Source: Legionella taurinensis (GTDB lineage: Bacteria; Pseudomonadota; Gammaproteobacteria; Legionellales; Legionellaceae). Taken from it: a stretch of DNA of 64,000 nucleotides. This document shows positions 63,879 to 64,000 of this stretch, piece after piece. The notes beneath the pieces were generated by a model that worked only from the letters and a program-made list of their open reading frames with translations, was not told the DNA's origin and did not search any database. Each line of letters opens with the position of its first letter. Position 1 is the first letter of the stretch. A program made the position numbers and the translations under genes. The DNA is taken from contig NZ_UGOZ01000001.1 of NCBI RefSeq assembly GCF_900452865.1, positions 1,798,001 to 1,862,000 on the forward strand. The letters are read 5' to 3'.

Positions 63879-64000
63879 AACTAAGGCGACAGATAAAAAA
63901 CTTGAACAAAAATTTACACTTTACAAAGGCTTAGGCGGGGGGAAAATGGGAGAAAAATAAATCGTTAAGGCAATTTGCTGACATGACTGTAATAAAGATC

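Noticed and set aside
1..64000. CRISPR arrays, rRNA genes, riboswitches and a replication origin
   Set aside because: No regularly spaced repeats, no rRNA stretches, no recognisable aptamer core and no DnaA-box cluster were seen on reading.

Overview
The window most likely comes from a Legionella species or close relative (Gammaproteobacteria, Legionellales), probably not L. pneumophila. The inference rests on gene content: a phosphatidylcholine synthase, a divergent CsrA paralogue, several proteins that look like Dot/Icm substrates (ankyrin, kinase, HicA-like and ADP-ribosyltransferase-like), and tandem TTAA motifs like those bound by PmrA. I could run no database search, so family names come from motifs, length and gene order.

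Layout. 1-3.1 kb: start of adk, a lipoprotein transglycosylase, a PolB-like exonuclease, a membrane protein, a GNAT enzyme and an HxlR regulator broken at a run of eight C. 3.2-4.75 kb: two tandem secreted paralogues of 227 residues each. 4.8-11.8 kb: a tightly packed minus-strand run, sdhE-ygfX-ECF sigma-ruvB-ybgC-tolQ-tolR-tolA-tolB-S1/P1 nuclease, with ygfZ divergent from sdhE. 12.9-20.4 kb: cytochrome b561, the very large NAD-glutamate dehydrogenase, an L,D-transpeptidase and an aldehyde dehydrogenase. 20.6-23.4 kb: phosphatidylcholine synthase, two small envelope proteins, a thioredoxin-fold protein and a Nif3/CutA-like protein, ending in a bidirectional terminator shared with rpsF-rpsR-DUF2232-rplI.

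25.5-31.8 kb is accessory: a complete IS4-type element with a 9-bp target duplication, then a coiled-coil protein with a HicA-like C-terminus behind a PmrA-like box, an unknown protein, a CsrA paralogue overlapping a PAP2 membrane enzyme, and a LysM L,D-transpeptidase. 31.8-35.2 kb is a beta-oxidation pair (fadI-fadJ). tRNA-Ser(GCU) and tRNA-Arg(ACG) follow. A small island next to tRNA-Arg (35.6-39.7 kb) holds an integrase, a frameshifted excisionase, a GNAT-like protein, an IS3-family element and the 3' remnant of an R-S-E type ADP-ribosyltransferase that ends at the IS edge.

39.7-53.3 kb: a ClC transporter, cysD-cysNC for PAPS synthesis overlapping an ankyrin gene, a convergent Ser/Thr-kinase-like gene, a three-gene set (acyltransferase-like, DegT/StrS aminotransferase, SDR) suggesting amino-sugar or cyclitol chemistry, an atypical kinase-like protein, and a DUF2177-DUF1295 pair. 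53.3-64 kb: a membrane-TPR protein, two secreted proteins upstream of a three-domain Aas-type lysophospholipid acyltransferase, an XRE regulator, an LprI-like protein, and three unrecognised proteins, one behind a strong PmrA-like box. Three envelope-lipid genes (pcsA, PAP2, aas) and two L,D-transpeptidases give the window an envelope-remodelling flavour.
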